Shown: positions 16,465 through 25,248, numbered from the stretch's first letter. The stretch is 64,000 bases of DNA from an uncultured Erysipelotrichaceae bacterium (GCA_944325255.1 CALUZH010000009.1:62001-126000), one strand, 5' to 3'. Made by a program: numbers and translations. Notes: a model not told the origin generated them from the letters alone.

Positions 16465-17805
16465 CTACCTACCCTGCATTTCCTTGGCTTTGGCTTTATA
16501 GCGAGCCTTTTTTTCTTCTTTAATCTTTTGACGGATATAATTTTGTCTTTCTTTACGCTTGATCTTTTCGATTTCCTGCGTACGTTTTTTCTTATAATTC
16601 GGTTTGACCTTGGTTTTTTTGCCGCTTAAAACTTTAGCGATTTCTTTCTCTCTTTTTTGGGCAGCTGTAACCCGCTTAAAATTCAAAGCTTTGAGATTGC
16701 GCCAAGTTCCGTTTTTATAACTGCGGGGAATAAAATTAATGCCTTGTTTCATCAAAGTCTTAACAGCGGCCTCATCTTCATCTTTATATAAGGCAAAGCA
16801 AGTCCCTTCTCGACCGTTTCGGCCCGTTCTTCCGGAGCGGTGAAAATAAAAACTCAATTCTTTAGGAAAACCCAATGATACTACATGAGAAATACCGTCA
16901 ATATCCAGACCTCTGGAAGCTACATCGCTGGCAATACAATAAGTTATTTCCTTATTATTAAGCATCCGCATAGCTTTTTGTCTTTCCCTTGCCGGCAAGC
17001 CGCCATGCAATAAACAAGCCTTGATGCCATGACTTTTAAATAGCTCAAATACTTCATCGCACTCTTTACGACTGTTGGCAAAAATCAGACAAACATAAGG
17101 ATTAAAGCCCGGCAAGATATCCATAAGCATTTCCCCATACGACTTATGCTTACAATTAATTAAAATATGCTCAATCCGCGGATTATCTTGATGGTCATCA
17201 AGTTCAATCATTTGCGGATGAGCCAAATATTTCTTGATAAAGGGTTTTAGTCCTTCCGGCAAAGTCGCGCTGAAACATAAGACCTGAGGCTTTTCCATAC
17301 GGGAAAAAACAGCATCAATATCATCCAAAAAGCCATATTCCAAAGTCATATCGGCTTCATCAACGACAAACATTTTAACCCGATCAACTCGCAAAGTACT
17401 GTCGGCATAAAGCTCCTTTATTCTTCCCGGGGTTCCGATGACGATTTGCGGAGCTTTTTTTAAGTCTTCCTTCATCCTTTGACTGTCAAGACCACCCGAT
17501 AAAAGCTTAATCCGTAAATGCGGATAAACTTCCTGCATCATGCGGGCATTTTGATATATTTGATAGGCTAATTCCCGAGTCGGTGAAGAAATGATAACCT
17601 GGGTATTAAAATCATCGGGATCGATTTTTTCCATAATTGATATTAAAAAAGCATGGGTCTTACCGCTGCCGGTTTGTGACACCGCCACTACATCTTTTCC
17701 GCGTTTAGCCATGGCCACCGTCGCTTTTTGGACCTTGGTTAATTCTTTAAAGCCGTTAAGCTCAATAAATTTTTCTGTTTCCGCTTTTAAATTAAGATTC
17801 ATCAT
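16465..17805 (-). CDS. cshB: DEAD-box RNA helicase, CshB-like
   Basis: ATP-dependent RNA helicase for ribosome assembly or RNA turnover at low temperature. The 446 residues contain the Q motif region (FKELTKVQKATV), motif I SQTGSGKTHAF, Ia SPTRELAYQIY, Ib VIGTPGRIKEL, DEAD motif II VVDEADMTLEYGFLD, III CFSATLP, and the C-terminal helicase motifs IASDVASRGLDIDGI and HRSGRTGRNGREGTCFALY. A Lys-rich tail ends the protein. CshB of B. subtilis is likewise near ispH. I chose ATG 17805: an extended -10 (TGG TAAAAT) predicts transcription starting one base upstream, and no ribosome binding site exists. Confidence 0.93.
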   Translation of the reverse strand: MMNLNLKAETEKFIELNGFKELTKVQKATVAMAKRGKDVVAVSQTGSGKTHAFLISIMEKIDPDDFNTQVIISSPTRELAYQIYQNARMMQEVYPHLRIKLLSGGLDSQRMKEDLKKAPQIVIGTPGRIKELYADSTLRVDRVKMFVVDEADMTLEYGFLDDIDAVFSRMEKPQVLCFSATLPEGLKPFIKKYLAHPQMIELDDHQDNPRIEHILINCKHKSYGEMLMDILPGFNPYVCLIFANSRKECDEVFELFKSHGIKACLLHGGLPARERQKAMRMLNNKEITYCIASDVASRGLDIDGISHVVSLGFPKELSFYFHRSGRTGRNGREGTCFALYKDEDEAAVKTLMKQGINFIPRSYKNGTWRNLKALNFKRVTAAQKREKEIAKVLSGKKTKVKPNYKKKRTQEIEKIKRKERQNYIRQKIKEEKKARYKAKAKEMQGR

Positions 17806-17812
17806 GACTAAC

Positions 17813-17821
17813 ATTTTACCA
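17813..17821 (-). promoter_or_regulatory. Extended -10 promoter of cshB (leaderless)
   Basis: Minus strand TGG TAAAAT. Predicted +1 at about 17806; the cshB ATG is at 17805. It overlaps an alternative upstream ATG (17814), which would not be transcribed from here. Confidence 0.55.
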
Positions 17822-17854
17822 AAAAATCATTAAAAAGTATATTTCCCTTAAATC

Positions 17855-17863
17855 TGATAAAAT
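17855..17863 (+). promoter_or_regulatory. Extended -10 promoter of ispH (leaderless)
   Basis: TGA TAAAAT. Predicted +1 at 17870, which is the A of the ispH ATG. The -35 region is weak and no ribosome binding site is present. It is divergent from the cshB promoter, 33 bp away. Confidence 0.6.
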
Positions 17864-17869
17864 TAAAAT

Positions 17870-18775
17870 ATGCAAGTAAAAAAAGTTATACCCAGCGGCT
17901 ATTGTAAGGGTGTTATTTCGGCCATTGCCGCTGCCAAGAAAGCCCGCAACGATTATCCCCATGAAAAAATATATGTTTTGGGAATGATTGTGCATAATAC
18001 TTATGTTACCAAGGCTTTAGAAAAATATGGCATTATCACTATCGATGATAAAAATAAGACCAAAGAAGCCGCTCTTGAAGAAATTAATGAAGGTGTCATC
18101 ATCTTTACAGCTCACGGCATCGCCGCTAATCTTAAAAAGCGGGCATTAGAGAAGGGTTTAATAGTTATTGATGCTTCATGCACCGATGTGATAAAAACCC
18201 AAGAGCTCATTTTAAAACGGCTTTTTGAAGGCTATGAAGTATGGTATATCGGCAAGGCCAAGCATCCGGAAGCGGAAGCAGTTTTAGCCATTTCTCCTGA
18301 TATCAAGCTCCTTACCGATATCCATAATCTGCCGCCGAAACCGCTAAAGAAACTCTTTGTCACTAATCAAACAACCATGTCGGTTTATGATATTGCCGAT
18401 TTTCAAAAGGGCATCAAAGAATTAGTTCCCGATGCCCTCATTGAATCGGAAATATGTAATGCCACAGCCATGCGGCAAAAGGCCATAATGGATCTAAAGG
18501 ATTGTGACTTACTTTATATTGTCGGCGATCCGGTTTCCAATAATACCCGACAATTAAGAAATATTGCCTTAAAAAGCGGTATTAAAAAAGCCGTTTTAAT
18601 CGAAACGGCCAAAGATTTAAATAGCGAAGATCTCAAAGATGTCGAAAATGTCTATGTCACCGCCGGTGCCTCAACCCCGACTTATCTTACTGATCAAGTC
18701 ATTGAAGCCTTGAAATATTATGATGAAAAGGGCTTTTTACCGACTTTGGATATTGATATCAACGCCATCATTTAA
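17870..18775 (+). CDS. ispH: 4-hydroxy-3-methylbut-2-enyl diphosphate reductase
   Basis: Last step of the MEP isoprenoid pathway, making IPP and DMAPP with a [4Fe-4S] cluster. The 301 residues carry the three cluster cysteines in GYCKGVISAI (about Cys 12), IDASCTDVIKT (about Cys 102) and EICNATAMRQKA (about Cys 203), plus GKAKHPEAEAV and NQTTMSVYD. The first motif has Tyr where most have Phe (GFCxGV). It implies that this organism makes isoprenoids by the MEP route. One of only two plus-strand genes; it converges with murJ, overlapping by 4 bases. Translation probably starts on a leaderless mRNA. Confidence 0.94.
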   Translation: MQVKKVIPSGYCKGVISAIAAAKKARNDYPHEKIYVLGMIVHNTYVTKALEKYGIITIDDKNKTKEAALEEINEGVIIFTAHGIAANLKKRALEKGLIVIDASCTDVIKTQELILKRLFEGYEVWYIGKAKHPEAEAVLAISPDIKLLTDIHNLPPKPLKKLFVTNQTTMSVYDIADFQKGIKELVPDALIESEICNATAMRQKAIMDLKDCDLLYIVGDPVSNNTRQLRNIALKSGIKKAVLIETAKDLNSEDLKDVENVYVTAGASTPTYLTDQVIEALKYYDEKGFLPTLDIDINAII

Positions 18776-20403
18776 CCCTTAAAACGACTAAACAGTTTTA
18801 ATATATCTTTGCCCTTTAGATGAAAAATACTTTGCGGCAAATAGAAAATATAAGAAATTAAAAGATAAAGACCGGCAGATACAATAGCATGCAAAGCCAA
18901 AAAGAATAAGCAAATAAAACGACTTTCATAATTTAAAGGCCATAGGGAATTAATCAAGGCACTTGGTAAAAGCGCCAAGGCAGAAGCTAAGACAATCATC
19001 AAAAGTCTTTTTGCGGAAGTCTTTAAACTGAAGGCATAATTGCGTCTTAAAAGTATAAAGCTCATAATAATTACCAGCAAGCTGCACAAAACCGAACTGA
19101 AAATCATGCCCTTATAACCGCTGATGGCCACTAACGGAAAGAAACTGACAAATTTTAACACAAAGCTTAAAGCTAAAATAATAATGGCATTTTTGCGTTG
19201 GCGCAAAGTAATCAAAATTGATGATAATATCGGGGCTACCGTATCAGTAATAGTTTGGATATTGGAAAAAGCGAATACCTCGGCTCCCAATTCCAGATTG
19301 GCATTGCCATACATGATAAAGTAAATAGCCTTGGCAAAAAGAATAAAACCGAAAACCACCGGAATAAGAAAGTAAAAGACCGTATCAAAAATCTCTGTCA
19401 ATTGTTTTTTAAGATTTATAAAATCCTGTTTTTCCAAAGATTCGGTAAGATACGGAACAAGGCCGGCGCTAAAGCCCAGGGTTAAAACCTGAGGTATGGC
19501 CGCAATCTTGTTGCAGTTGACTTGCAAAATCCCCAAGACCAGTAAGGCATCATCATAATTTACTCCGACACTCGGAGCATATGACATAAAAAAATTAGAA
19601 TTGACGATGGAACTGGAAGTACCTAAAAAAGAAATAATGACATAAGGAATGCCTAAGGAAATAAGTTCAATAAAAACTTCTTTAGCATTGCGGGGACCGC
19701 TTCCCTGCCCCTTAGCCAGCATAGCAACTTCCTGATTTTCGTTTCTGGTCATGATGAGCATATAAATAATGGTGATAATTGCCGCCAAACCGGCCGAAAG
19801 CATTGCCATATAAATGGCCCATTTGCCGTCAAAATGCATAAAGCCGACAAAGAAATAACCTAATGCGACAATTCCGCCAACCCGAAAAAACTGTTCCAAA
19901 ACCTGGGAACTGGCATAAATGTCCATCCGTTTTAAACCTTGATAATAACCGCGTATTGATGATAGTAAGGGTACAAAGATAATCGCTACCAAAAGAATTC
20001 TAAAAAGATTATAAAGCGTTTCAATATCCTCAATACTAGCCTGACTGCCCATGGTCGAAGTAGCTAAAGGATGGGCCACCAAAAGAAAAAGCAAGGCAAT
20101 AATGAAGCTGCTGGCCATAATAAAGGAAGTACCTAATTTGCGGACCAATAAAACAGTCTTATAATCGCCCCGGGAATAATACTTGGCCACCAAAGCCGCA
20201 ATGGCAAAAGGAATACCGGCTCCGCATATCTTCAATAAAAGATCATAGTAACTATAAGTAATACTATAAAAGGCCATGTTCGTCTCGCCGGCCAATTGGT
20301 TAAGCGGGACCACATAAAAAAGCCCGAGGGCTTTAGATAAGAAAATACCGAAAGATCCGGCTAAGGCACCTACTAAAAGCGATTGCTTACGCTTATTACT
20401 CAT
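18772..20403 (-). CDS. murJ: Lipid II flippase MurJ, YtgP type (MVF/SpoVB family)
   Basis: Flips lipid-linked peptidoglycan precursor across the membrane. The 543-residue protein has about 14 hydrophobic segments and the family features LVGALAGSFGIFLSKALGL, PLNQLAGETNMAFYSITYSYY, SIRGYYQGLKRMDIYASSQVLEQFFR (GYYQG and QVxEQ are hallmark) and IPQVLTLGFSAGLVPYLTES. Its length matches YtgP-type MurJ of Firmicutes. SpoVB-like roles remain possible. I chose the ATG at 20403, with GGAGG 5 bases upstream; it overlaps the end of the lipoprotein gene by 8 bases, so the two are probably coupled. Confidence 0.88.
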   Translation of the reverse strand: MSNKRKQSLLVGALAGSFGIFLSKALGLFYVVPLNQLAGETNMAFYSITYSYYDLLLKICGAGIPFAIAALVAKYYSRGDYKTVLLVRKLGTSFIMASSFIIALLFLLVAHPLATSTMGSQASIEDIETLYNLFRILLVAIIFVPLLSSIRGYYQGLKRMDIYASSQVLEQFFRVGGIVALGYFFVGFMHFDGKWAIYMAMLSAGLAAIITIIYMLIMTRNENQEVAMLAKGQGSGPRNAKEVFIELISLGIPYVIISFLGTSSSIVNSNFFMSYAPSVGVNYDDALLVLGILQVNCNKIAAIPQVLTLGFSAGLVPYLTESLEKQDFINLKKQLTEIFDTVFYFLIPVVFGFILFAKAIYFIMYGNANLELGAEVFAFSNIQTITDTVAPILSSILITLRQRKNAIIILALSFVLKFVSFFPLVAISGYKGMIFSSVLCSLLVIIMSFILLRRNYAFSLKTSAKRLLMIVLASALALLPSALINSLWPLNYESRFICLFFLALHAIVSAGLYLLISYIFYLPQSIFHLKGKDILKLFSRFKG

Positions 20404-20911
20404 CTTGGCCTCCGTCATATACCGCCGGCAATTCAAAATATTGGCGATAAGTTTCTGAACGATTAGCATTTTTCCATTGCACCAGAATATATAAAGTTAT
20501 ATCCGGATGATCACTGGTGGCACTAATTGAAAGACCGGATACATAACCCAGTTCGGCATCACTTTGATTAGGCACCATATGATACTCTTCACTTTCAAAA
20601 ATACCGACATTGGCCGCCATATGTGTTTGATAATCAACATCTTTTTCAATAGCCAAAGCTTCAACGTCATACATGGCAATGCGCGGATTATCAATAAAAA
20701 CATAATAACGGTAGCCCCCGTCAATAGCCGCAACATCAGTGCTGATATCAAAATATTCGCCTTCACTTTCAAAATCACTATAAGTATTTAAAAGTTCAAC
20801 CATATCCAGATAACGAATCAAGGTATCATCTTTCGCTGTCTCGGTGGCGATGGTCGGCACACAGGCACTTAGGCAAAAAAGGCTCAACAATAGGTTCAAC
20901 AACTTCTTCAT
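20396..20911 (-). CDS. Lipoprotein of unknown function
   Basis: A 171-residue protein with a lipoprotein signal MKKLLNLLLSLFCLSACVPT; Cys at about residue 17 in the lipobox LSAC. The mature part is acidic with repeated Asp and Tyr (YLDMVELLNTYSDFESEGEY, GGYRYYVFIDNPRIAMYDVE) and appears to be a beta-rich domain. I recognise no family. It is directly upstream of murJ and overlaps it, so an envelope role is plausible but unproven. The promoter places the transcript start about 3 bases before the ATG at 20911. An in-frame ATG further upstream overlaps the -10 box and is not used. Confidence 0.8.
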   Translation of the reverse strand: MKKLLNLLLSLFCLSACVPTIATETAKDDTLIRYLDMVELLNTYSDFESEGEYFDISTDVAAIDGGYRYYVFIDNPRIAMYDVEALAIEKDVDYQTHMAANVGIFESEEYHMVPNQSDAELGYVSGLSISATSDHPDITLYILVQWKNANRSETYRQYFELPAVYDGGQDE

Positions 20912-20920
20912 AACATTGGA

Positions 20921-20949
20921 ATTATACAAGAAAAATGAATTTTAAACAA
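20921..20949 (-). promoter_or_regulatory. Promoter of the lipoprotein-murJ operon (near-leaderless)
   Basis: TTGTTT (20944-20949), exact 17-bp spacer, TATAAT (20921-20926) on the minus strand. The predicted +1 at about 20914 leaves a 3-nt leader. Confidence 0.7.
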
Positions 20950-20957
20950 TCGCGCCA

Positions 20958-22187
20958 CTATTTCGCAAAATTAATGGCAAAATAGAATTTTTTACCTTTG
21001 CGAATAATAGTAAGCTCATTATTAAAGGCTTTTTGAGCATTCAAACGATATTCGATATCCGTTATTTTCTCACCATTTACGGTAATTGAAGAACCCTTAA
21101 TCAAGTCGCGAGCTTCCCGTTTGGAGTTACAGGCGCCGATTTTAACCAAGGCATCAGTTAAAGGAATGTCGTTTTCAACAACGGTCTTTTCTAGATCAGC
21201 TACCCCCTGTTTAAGCTCGGCATAAGTCAAATCGCGGATATCCCCCTTAAAGAAAGTTTTGGCGATTTTTACGGCACTGTCATAAGCCTCTTGACCATGC
21301 AAAAAGGTAATAACTTCTTTAGCCAAGGCCTTATGAGCCAGACGCAAATGCGGTTCATTGGCATTGGATAGAGCTAATTTTTCAATTTCTTCAGGACTTA
21401 AAAAAGTCAAGAATTTCAAATAATCAATTACTTTATCATCTTCCGAATTAACAAAAAATTGATACATCTCATAAGCCGAAGTCTTATTGATATCCAGCCA
21501 TATCGCCTTGCCGTTGGTTTTGCCGAATTTTGTACCGTCACTTTTAGTCAAAAGCGGCATCGTAAAGGCATAGGCTTCCTTATTCAACTTCTTGCGGATA
21601 AGTTCAATGCCGGCCGTCATATTGCCCCATTGGTCCTGACCAGCAACCTGCATTTGACAATCACGGGTCTTATAAAGGTGATAAAAGTCCATCGCCTGCA
21701 TAATCATATAAGAAAATTCCGTATAGGTAATACCTTCATCAAGACGGCGGCGAACAATATCCTTATTGAGCATATAATTGACATTAAAGAATTTACCATA
21801 TTCTCTTAAAAAATCGATGATCGTCAAATCTTTAGTCCATTCATAGTTATCAACTACTTCAAAACCAAAAATATCCTCGGCTTGTTTTTTTAAGGAAGCG
21901 ATATTGTGAGCTACTTCTTCTTTGGAAATCATCGGCCGTTCACTGTCCGGCTTAGGATCACCAATCAAGCCGGTTGCTCCCCCCACCAACAAAATCGGAT
22001 TATGTCCGGCATCCTTTAAACGCTTAGAAATTAAAAAAGACGAAAAATGCCCGATATGTAAACTGTCGCCTGTCGGATCGGTACCGATATAAAAAGTCAT
22101 GCCGCCTTGATTGAGCTTGTCTTCAAGTTCCGGCGATGAGATATCTTTAATTAAGCCGCGCCATTTTAATTCATCAAATATTTTCAT
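20958..22187 (-). CDS. tyrS: Tyrosyl-tRNA synthetase
   Basis: Class I synthetase charging tRNA(Tyr). The 409 residues have the HIGH-like motif TGDSLHIGHFSSFL (about 40-53), YMIMQAMDFYHLY, AGQDQWGNMTAGIEL and the KMSKS-equivalent KFGKTNGKAIWLD (about 224-236), then a C-terminal S4-like RNA-binding domain (DALVKIGACNSKREARDLI). The start ATG at 22187 is preceded by GGAGGAGATC; longer in-frame starts lie within the T-box. Expression is controlled by the tyrosine T-box upstream. No terminator is clear before the lipoprotein promoter. Confidence 0.96.
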   Translation of the reverse strand: MKIFDELKWRGLIKDISSPELEDKLNQGGMTFYIGTDPTGDSLHIGHFSSFLISKRLKDAGHNPILLVGGATGLIGDPKPDSERPMISKEEVAHNIASLKKQAEDIFGFEVVDNYEWTKDLTIIDFLREYGKFFNVNYMLNKDIVRRRLDEGITYTEFSYMIMQAMDFYHLYKTRDCQMQVAGQDQWGNMTAGIELIRKKLNKEAYAFTMPLLTKSDGTKFGKTNGKAIWLDINKTSAYEMYQFFVNSEDDKVIDYLKFLTFLSPEEIEKLALSNANEPHLRLAHKALAKEVITFLHGQEAYDSAVKIAKTFFKGDIRDLTYAELKQGVADLEKTVVENDIPLTDALVKIGACNSKREARDLIKGSSITVNGEKITDIEYRLNAQKAFNNELTIIRKGKKFYFAINFAK

Positions 22188-22199
22188 GATCTCCTCCAT

Positions 22200-22394
22200 T
22201 AAAAAAGGCGTTACCAAGGTCGCTTATAATAAGCGAGGTACCACCTTTATTTTTTTCTTTAGCTCTTAACGCGAGCGACGTCTTATCTTTAAATAAGAAG
22301 CTCCGAGTCGTATTCACTGCCTTTGTTTTATCTGTTTGCACCGGCCACAGACTCGCTTTAAAAACTTAAAGCAGCTACTGTTTCTCTTCATCGC
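22200..22394 (-). promoter_or_regulatory. T-box riboswitch, tyrosine-specific, for tyrS
   Basis: Senses uncharged tRNA(Tyr) and prevents premature termination. On the minus strand the Stem I region includes AGTA, AAAGCGAGTC and GTGAA-UAC-GACTCGGAG; the Tyr specifier UAC is at 22310-22312. The T-box sequence AAAGGTGGTACCTCG is at 22234-22248. A long terminator stem (22204-22248) ends in a T-run just ahead of the tyrS ribosome binding site. The same T-box bases can form the antiterminator with the tRNA CCA end. The specifier agrees with the downstream gene. Confidence 0.93.
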
Positions 22395-22400
22395 ACATCA

Positions 22401-22429
22401 ATTCAACCATGGCTCAGACTATTTGTCAA
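22401..22429 (-). promoter_or_regulatory. Promoter of the tyrS T-box transcript
   Basis: Perfect -35 TTGACA (22424-22429) inside the last codons of the LacI gene, 17-bp spacer spanning its stop codon, then TTGAAT (22401-22406) as -10. Position fits the start of the T-box. Confidence 0.65.
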
Positions 22430-23417
22430 GAGTCGTCTGACGTGGCGTATAAAGATAATTCAAGCACTTTTCCCGGTCTTCCATCGGCTCGTTGGCCAGC
22501 ATCTTCGTCATCAAACGCATGCTTACGGCACCCAAATCATAAGACGGAATAGTATAAGAACTGATTTCCGGACGAACCATCGAATTGTATTTAGTATCGA
22601 TGACACAGACCAGCTGCATCTTATCCGGAATGCTTATATTGTTTTCTCGGGCAGCATTCAAAACCGCCATAGCTTGCGAATCACGGGTAACAATCATCAA
22701 TTCATGATGGTGGTCAGACAAATAATTACGCAAGAAACGATAGGAGGATCTTTCTTCCTTAGGAATACCGATAAAGCCTTCAAAGTTCAAACCTCTTGCC
22801 TTAAATGCCCTCTCGGCACCGGCCAGCATCTGGCGGGATATATGCCGATTTTTCCGATCTTCCAAAATCGCAATATCTTTTAAACCACGATTTAAATAAA
22901 CATTGCATAATTCATAAATAGCCTTGGCAAAGTCGACATAGACACAACAAATACCGGATGAAGATATTTTGTTGCCGATTACGACAATCGGAATATTGTA
23001 ATCATTCAACATTTCCATTGCTTCTTCAGGAATCTTATCACTATAAATAATGACCCCGTCGACTCTTGATTTGATTACCACATCAACAATCATATCAACA
23101 TCGGTGATACCGTCAGTAATGGTATGTAACATAATATTGTAACCGTATATTTTAGCTACATCCAAAAGACCGTTAATAATCATTCCGGTATAAGTAAAAC
23201 TGGCTTCCGGGATAATTAAACCGATATTGGTCGTTTTCTGCAAGGCCAGTCCCTGGGCAATTGCGTTAGGTTTATAACCCAGTTTCTTAATGGCATTTTC
23301 TACTTTTTCTTTTGTTTGTGAACGCACCACATCAGAGCCGTTTATAACCCTTGAAACCGTCGCCAGCGAGACACCGGCTTCCTTAGCCACATCATATATG
23401 GTGACTCTCTTCATCAT
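22419..23417 (-). CDS. LacI-family transcriptional regulator (CcpA-like)
   Basis: A 332-residue repressor-type protein. The N-terminal HTH reads VTIYDVAKEAGVSLATVSRV followed by INGSDVVRSQTKEKVENAI and the hinge helix; the rest is a periplasmic-binding-like ligand domain (NIGLIIPEAS, DGVIIYSDKIP, VVIGNKI). CcpA-type homologues in this family are corepressed by HPr-Ser-P, but the residues needed cannot be checked by eye. It is coupled to the helical-protein gene (start overlaps its stop by 4 bases, GGAGAAAA ahead), so it belongs to the same operon. Its target is unknown; autoregulation of the operon is a guess. Confidence 0.88.
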   Translation of the reverse strand: MMKRVTIYDVAKEAGVSLATVSRVINGSDVVRSQTKEKVENAIKKLGYKPNAIAQGLALQKTTNIGLIIPEASFTYTGMIINGLLDVAKIYGYNIMLHTITDGITDVDMIVDVVIKSRVDGVIIYSDKIPEEAMEMLNDYNIPIVVIGNKISSSGICCVYVDFAKAIYELCNVYLNRGLKDIAILEDRKNRHISRQMLAGAERAFKARGLNFEGFIGIPKEERSSYRFLRNYLSDHHHELMIVTRDSQAMAVLNAARENNISIPDKMQLVCVIDTKYNSMVRPEISSYTIPSYDLGAVSMRLMTKMLANEPMEDREKCLNYLYTPRQTTLDK

Positions 23418-24049
23418 TTTTCTCCGTCACCGTCGCCGTTATCATCATTTCCTTCAGGACGCAGCCAACGTTTTAAAGCCTCAAGGCCCTTTTCCGCTAC
23501 ATCGATAGTAACATCCTTGGCCTTTTCAATCTTTTCGTTAACTTCCGGTTTAGCCATAAAAGTATCAATGCTTTCTTTAACATTATTGAATGTCTTGCTG
23601 GCAGCATCAGTAACTGTATTAACGACATTCATAATATCTTCGTTTTCTTTGATGGCTTCAACACCTTCATTTAGCTTGTTAGTGATTTTAGCTCCCGAAT
23701 CTTTAATGAATTGACCGGCATCCTGCAATTTCTTCTGCAATTCCGGATCATTTTTCAAAGCATCAATTTTAGCTAAAGTCGCATCACTGATTTCTTTGGA
23801 TTTTTCAGCTACAAAATCAACAGCTTTTTTAACCTGTTCCGAATCTTTGACTTCCTTAGCGGCTGTCATTAATTTATCACCGGCCTTAGATAATACATCT
23901 ACGGCCTTCTGGGCGATTTCTTTAGCTTGTTTTTTAAGATCGTTGTCTTCGATTTCATCGGCTTTGGCGGTAATTTCATCAATCTTCCGCTTCATGTCTT
24001 CTACCGTAGCTTCAACCGATTTTTCGATGTCTTTTTTTTCTTCAGTCAT
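23414..24049 (-). CDS. Highly charged helical protein (LEA/apolipoprotein-like), unknown
   Basis: A 211-residue protein almost wholly made of Lys, Glu, Asp and Ala in amphipathic 11-residue-like helical repeats (DLKKQAKEIAQKAVDVLSKA, EQVKKAVDFVAEKSKEISDA, KIEKAKDVTIDVAEKGLEAL). There is no signal peptide or membrane segment. The C-terminal tail NDDNGDGDGEK is acidic. The composition resembles late-embryogenesis-like or phasin-like stress proteins. It lies between the membrane protein at 24052-24453 and the LacI regulator in one operon. No family is recognised with confidence. Confidence 0.75.
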   Translation of the reverse strand: MTEEKKDIEKSVEATVEDMKRKIDEITAKADEIEDNDLKKQAKEIAQKAVDVLSKAGDKLMTAAKEVKDSEQVKKAVDFVAEKSKEISDATLAKIDALKNDPELQKKLQDAGQFIKDSGAKITNKLNEGVEAIKENEDIMNVVNTVTDAASKTFNNVKESIDTFMAKPEVNEKIEKAKDVTIDVAEKGLEALKRWLRPEGNDDNGDGDGEK

Positions 24050-24051
24050 GA

Positions 24052-24453
24052 TTATTTTCCTCCTATAATATCTTCCGGACTAGGTTCACCGGAATCCTTG
24101 ACAGTATTTTTAGATAAGACGGCTTCCGTAAGATCCTTCACTTTTTCTTTAATATTGTCGGCATTCTTACTGAGATAATCTTTAGTGTCCGTGACCGCCT
24201 TCACGGTAGCGTCATGTGCACGATCGACGGTATTAGACAATTTTACGGCCGTATCTAAAGGCGATTGGACTTTTATGAGACTGTCGTCCAACAATTTGAT
24301 GGTCGTATCAGTCTTTTTAATAGTTGCTTCTAAAGATTTAATAAACTTAATTAAACGCACCAAAAGAACCATTAAAATAATAAGTACAATCAAACCGGCA
24401 GTCGGCAATAATTGATTGGCCAAATTTCCCGCCGCAATCACAAAAGCGTCCAT
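24052..24453 (-). CDS. DUF948-like membrane-anchored helical protein
   Basis: A 133-residue protein with one N-terminal membrane helix (AGLIVLIILMVLLVRLIKFI, about 19-38) followed by a long amphipathic region (LEATIKKTDTTIKLLDDSLI, LDTAVKLSNTVDRAHDATV). This is the layout of DUF948/YtxH-like general-stress proteins. AGAGGTGAG is ahead of the ATG. It is the first gene of a three-gene operon with the soluble helical protein and the LacI regulator, and has a strong sigma-A promoter. Function unknown. Confidence 0.75.
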   Translation of the reverse strand: MDAFVIAAGNLANQLLPTAGLIVLIILMVLLVRLIKFIKSLEATIKKTDTTIKLLDDSLIKVQSPLDTAVKLSNTVDRAHDATVKAVTDTKDYLSKNADNIKEKVKDLTEAVLSKNTVKDSGEPSPEDIIGGK

Positions 24454-24474
24454 AAACTCTCACCTCTGTAGTTC

Positions 24475-24503
24475 ATTATAAAGGAAAATGAAAATATTTT
24501 CAA
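24475..24503 (-). promoter_or_regulatory. Promoter of the DUF948-like/helical/LacI operon
   Basis: TTGAAA (24498-24503), exact 17-bp spacer, TATAAT (24475-24480) on the minus strand, followed by a leader of about 15 nt with AGAGGTGAG. Confidence 0.75.
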
Positions 24504-24533
24504 ACCCTATGTGAACGCTTATTAGCTATAATA

Positions 24534-24560
24534 TCAAAAAAACCACCAAATGGTGGTTTA
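24534..24560 (-). terminator. Terminator after rplA
   Basis: AAACCACC/GGTGGTTT stem with a 4-nt loop (24540-24559), followed on the minus strand by a run of T. It ends the rplK-rplA transcript just past the rplA stop. Confidence 0.85.
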
Positions 24561-24564
24561 AAGC

Positions 24565-25248
24565 TTATTCAGCAGCTACTTTAATGCCTGGGCCCATTGT
24601 CGTTGAAAGGGTAATTCCTTGGATATAAACACCCTTAACAGCAGCCGGACGAGCCTTAGCAATGGCGGTATATAAAGCTGTATAATTTTCTTTAAGTGCT
24701 TCTTCGCTGAAAGACATCTTGCCAATCATACAATTGATATTACCATCTTTATCAACCCGGTATTCAATCTTACCTTTTTTGATTTCTTCAATGGCATTGG
24801 CAACATTCATGGTAACCGTACCGGTCTTAGGATTCGGCATTAAGCCCTTAGGACCTAAGATCTTACCTAACTTACCTAATTCGCCCATCATATCCGGAGT
24901 TGCTACGATAACATCAAAATCAAACCAGCCCTTCTTGATATCTTCAAGCATTTCCTTGCCGCCGACATAGTCAGCACCGGCATTTTTAGCTTCTTCTTCC
25001 TTAGCGCCTTGAGTAACAACCAAAACCTTTTGGGTTTTACCTGTACCGTTTGGTAAAACCATGGCACCACGGATTTGCTGGTCAGCATGACGCGGATCAA
25101 CATTTAATTTAAAAGAAACACTGACGGTAGCGTCGAACTTTTCAAAAGTAATCTTCTTTAAAAGTTCAACAGCTTCACCGGCTGTATAAACCTTGCCCTT
25201 TTCAATTTGGGCCAGGGAGTTTTTATAATTCTTTCCATGCTTTGGCAT
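24565..25248 (-). CDS. rplA: 50S ribosomal protein L1
   Basis: L1-stalk protein binding 23S rRNA, and in many bacteria a translational repressor of its own operon. The 227 residues include [38 protein letters not shown] (about 41-60), [20 protein letters not shown] (about 127-146) and [18 protein letters not shown]. It starts 2 bases after rplK stops, with GGAGGGTGA inside the rplK end as ribosome binding site. The rplK-rplA order is universal. See the candidate L1-binding leader upstream of rplK. Confidence 0.97.
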   Translation of the reverse strand: MPKHGKNYKNSLAQIEKGKVYTAGEAVELLKKITFEKFDATVSVSFKLNVDPRHADQQIRGAMVLPNGTGKTQKVLVVTQGAKEEEAKNAGADYVGGKEMLEDIKKGWFDFDVIVATPDMMGELGKLGKILGPKGLMPNPKTGTVTMNVANAIEEIKKGKIEYRVDKDGNINCMIGKMSFSEEALKENYTALYTAIAKARPAAVKGVYIQGITLSTTMGPGIKVAAE

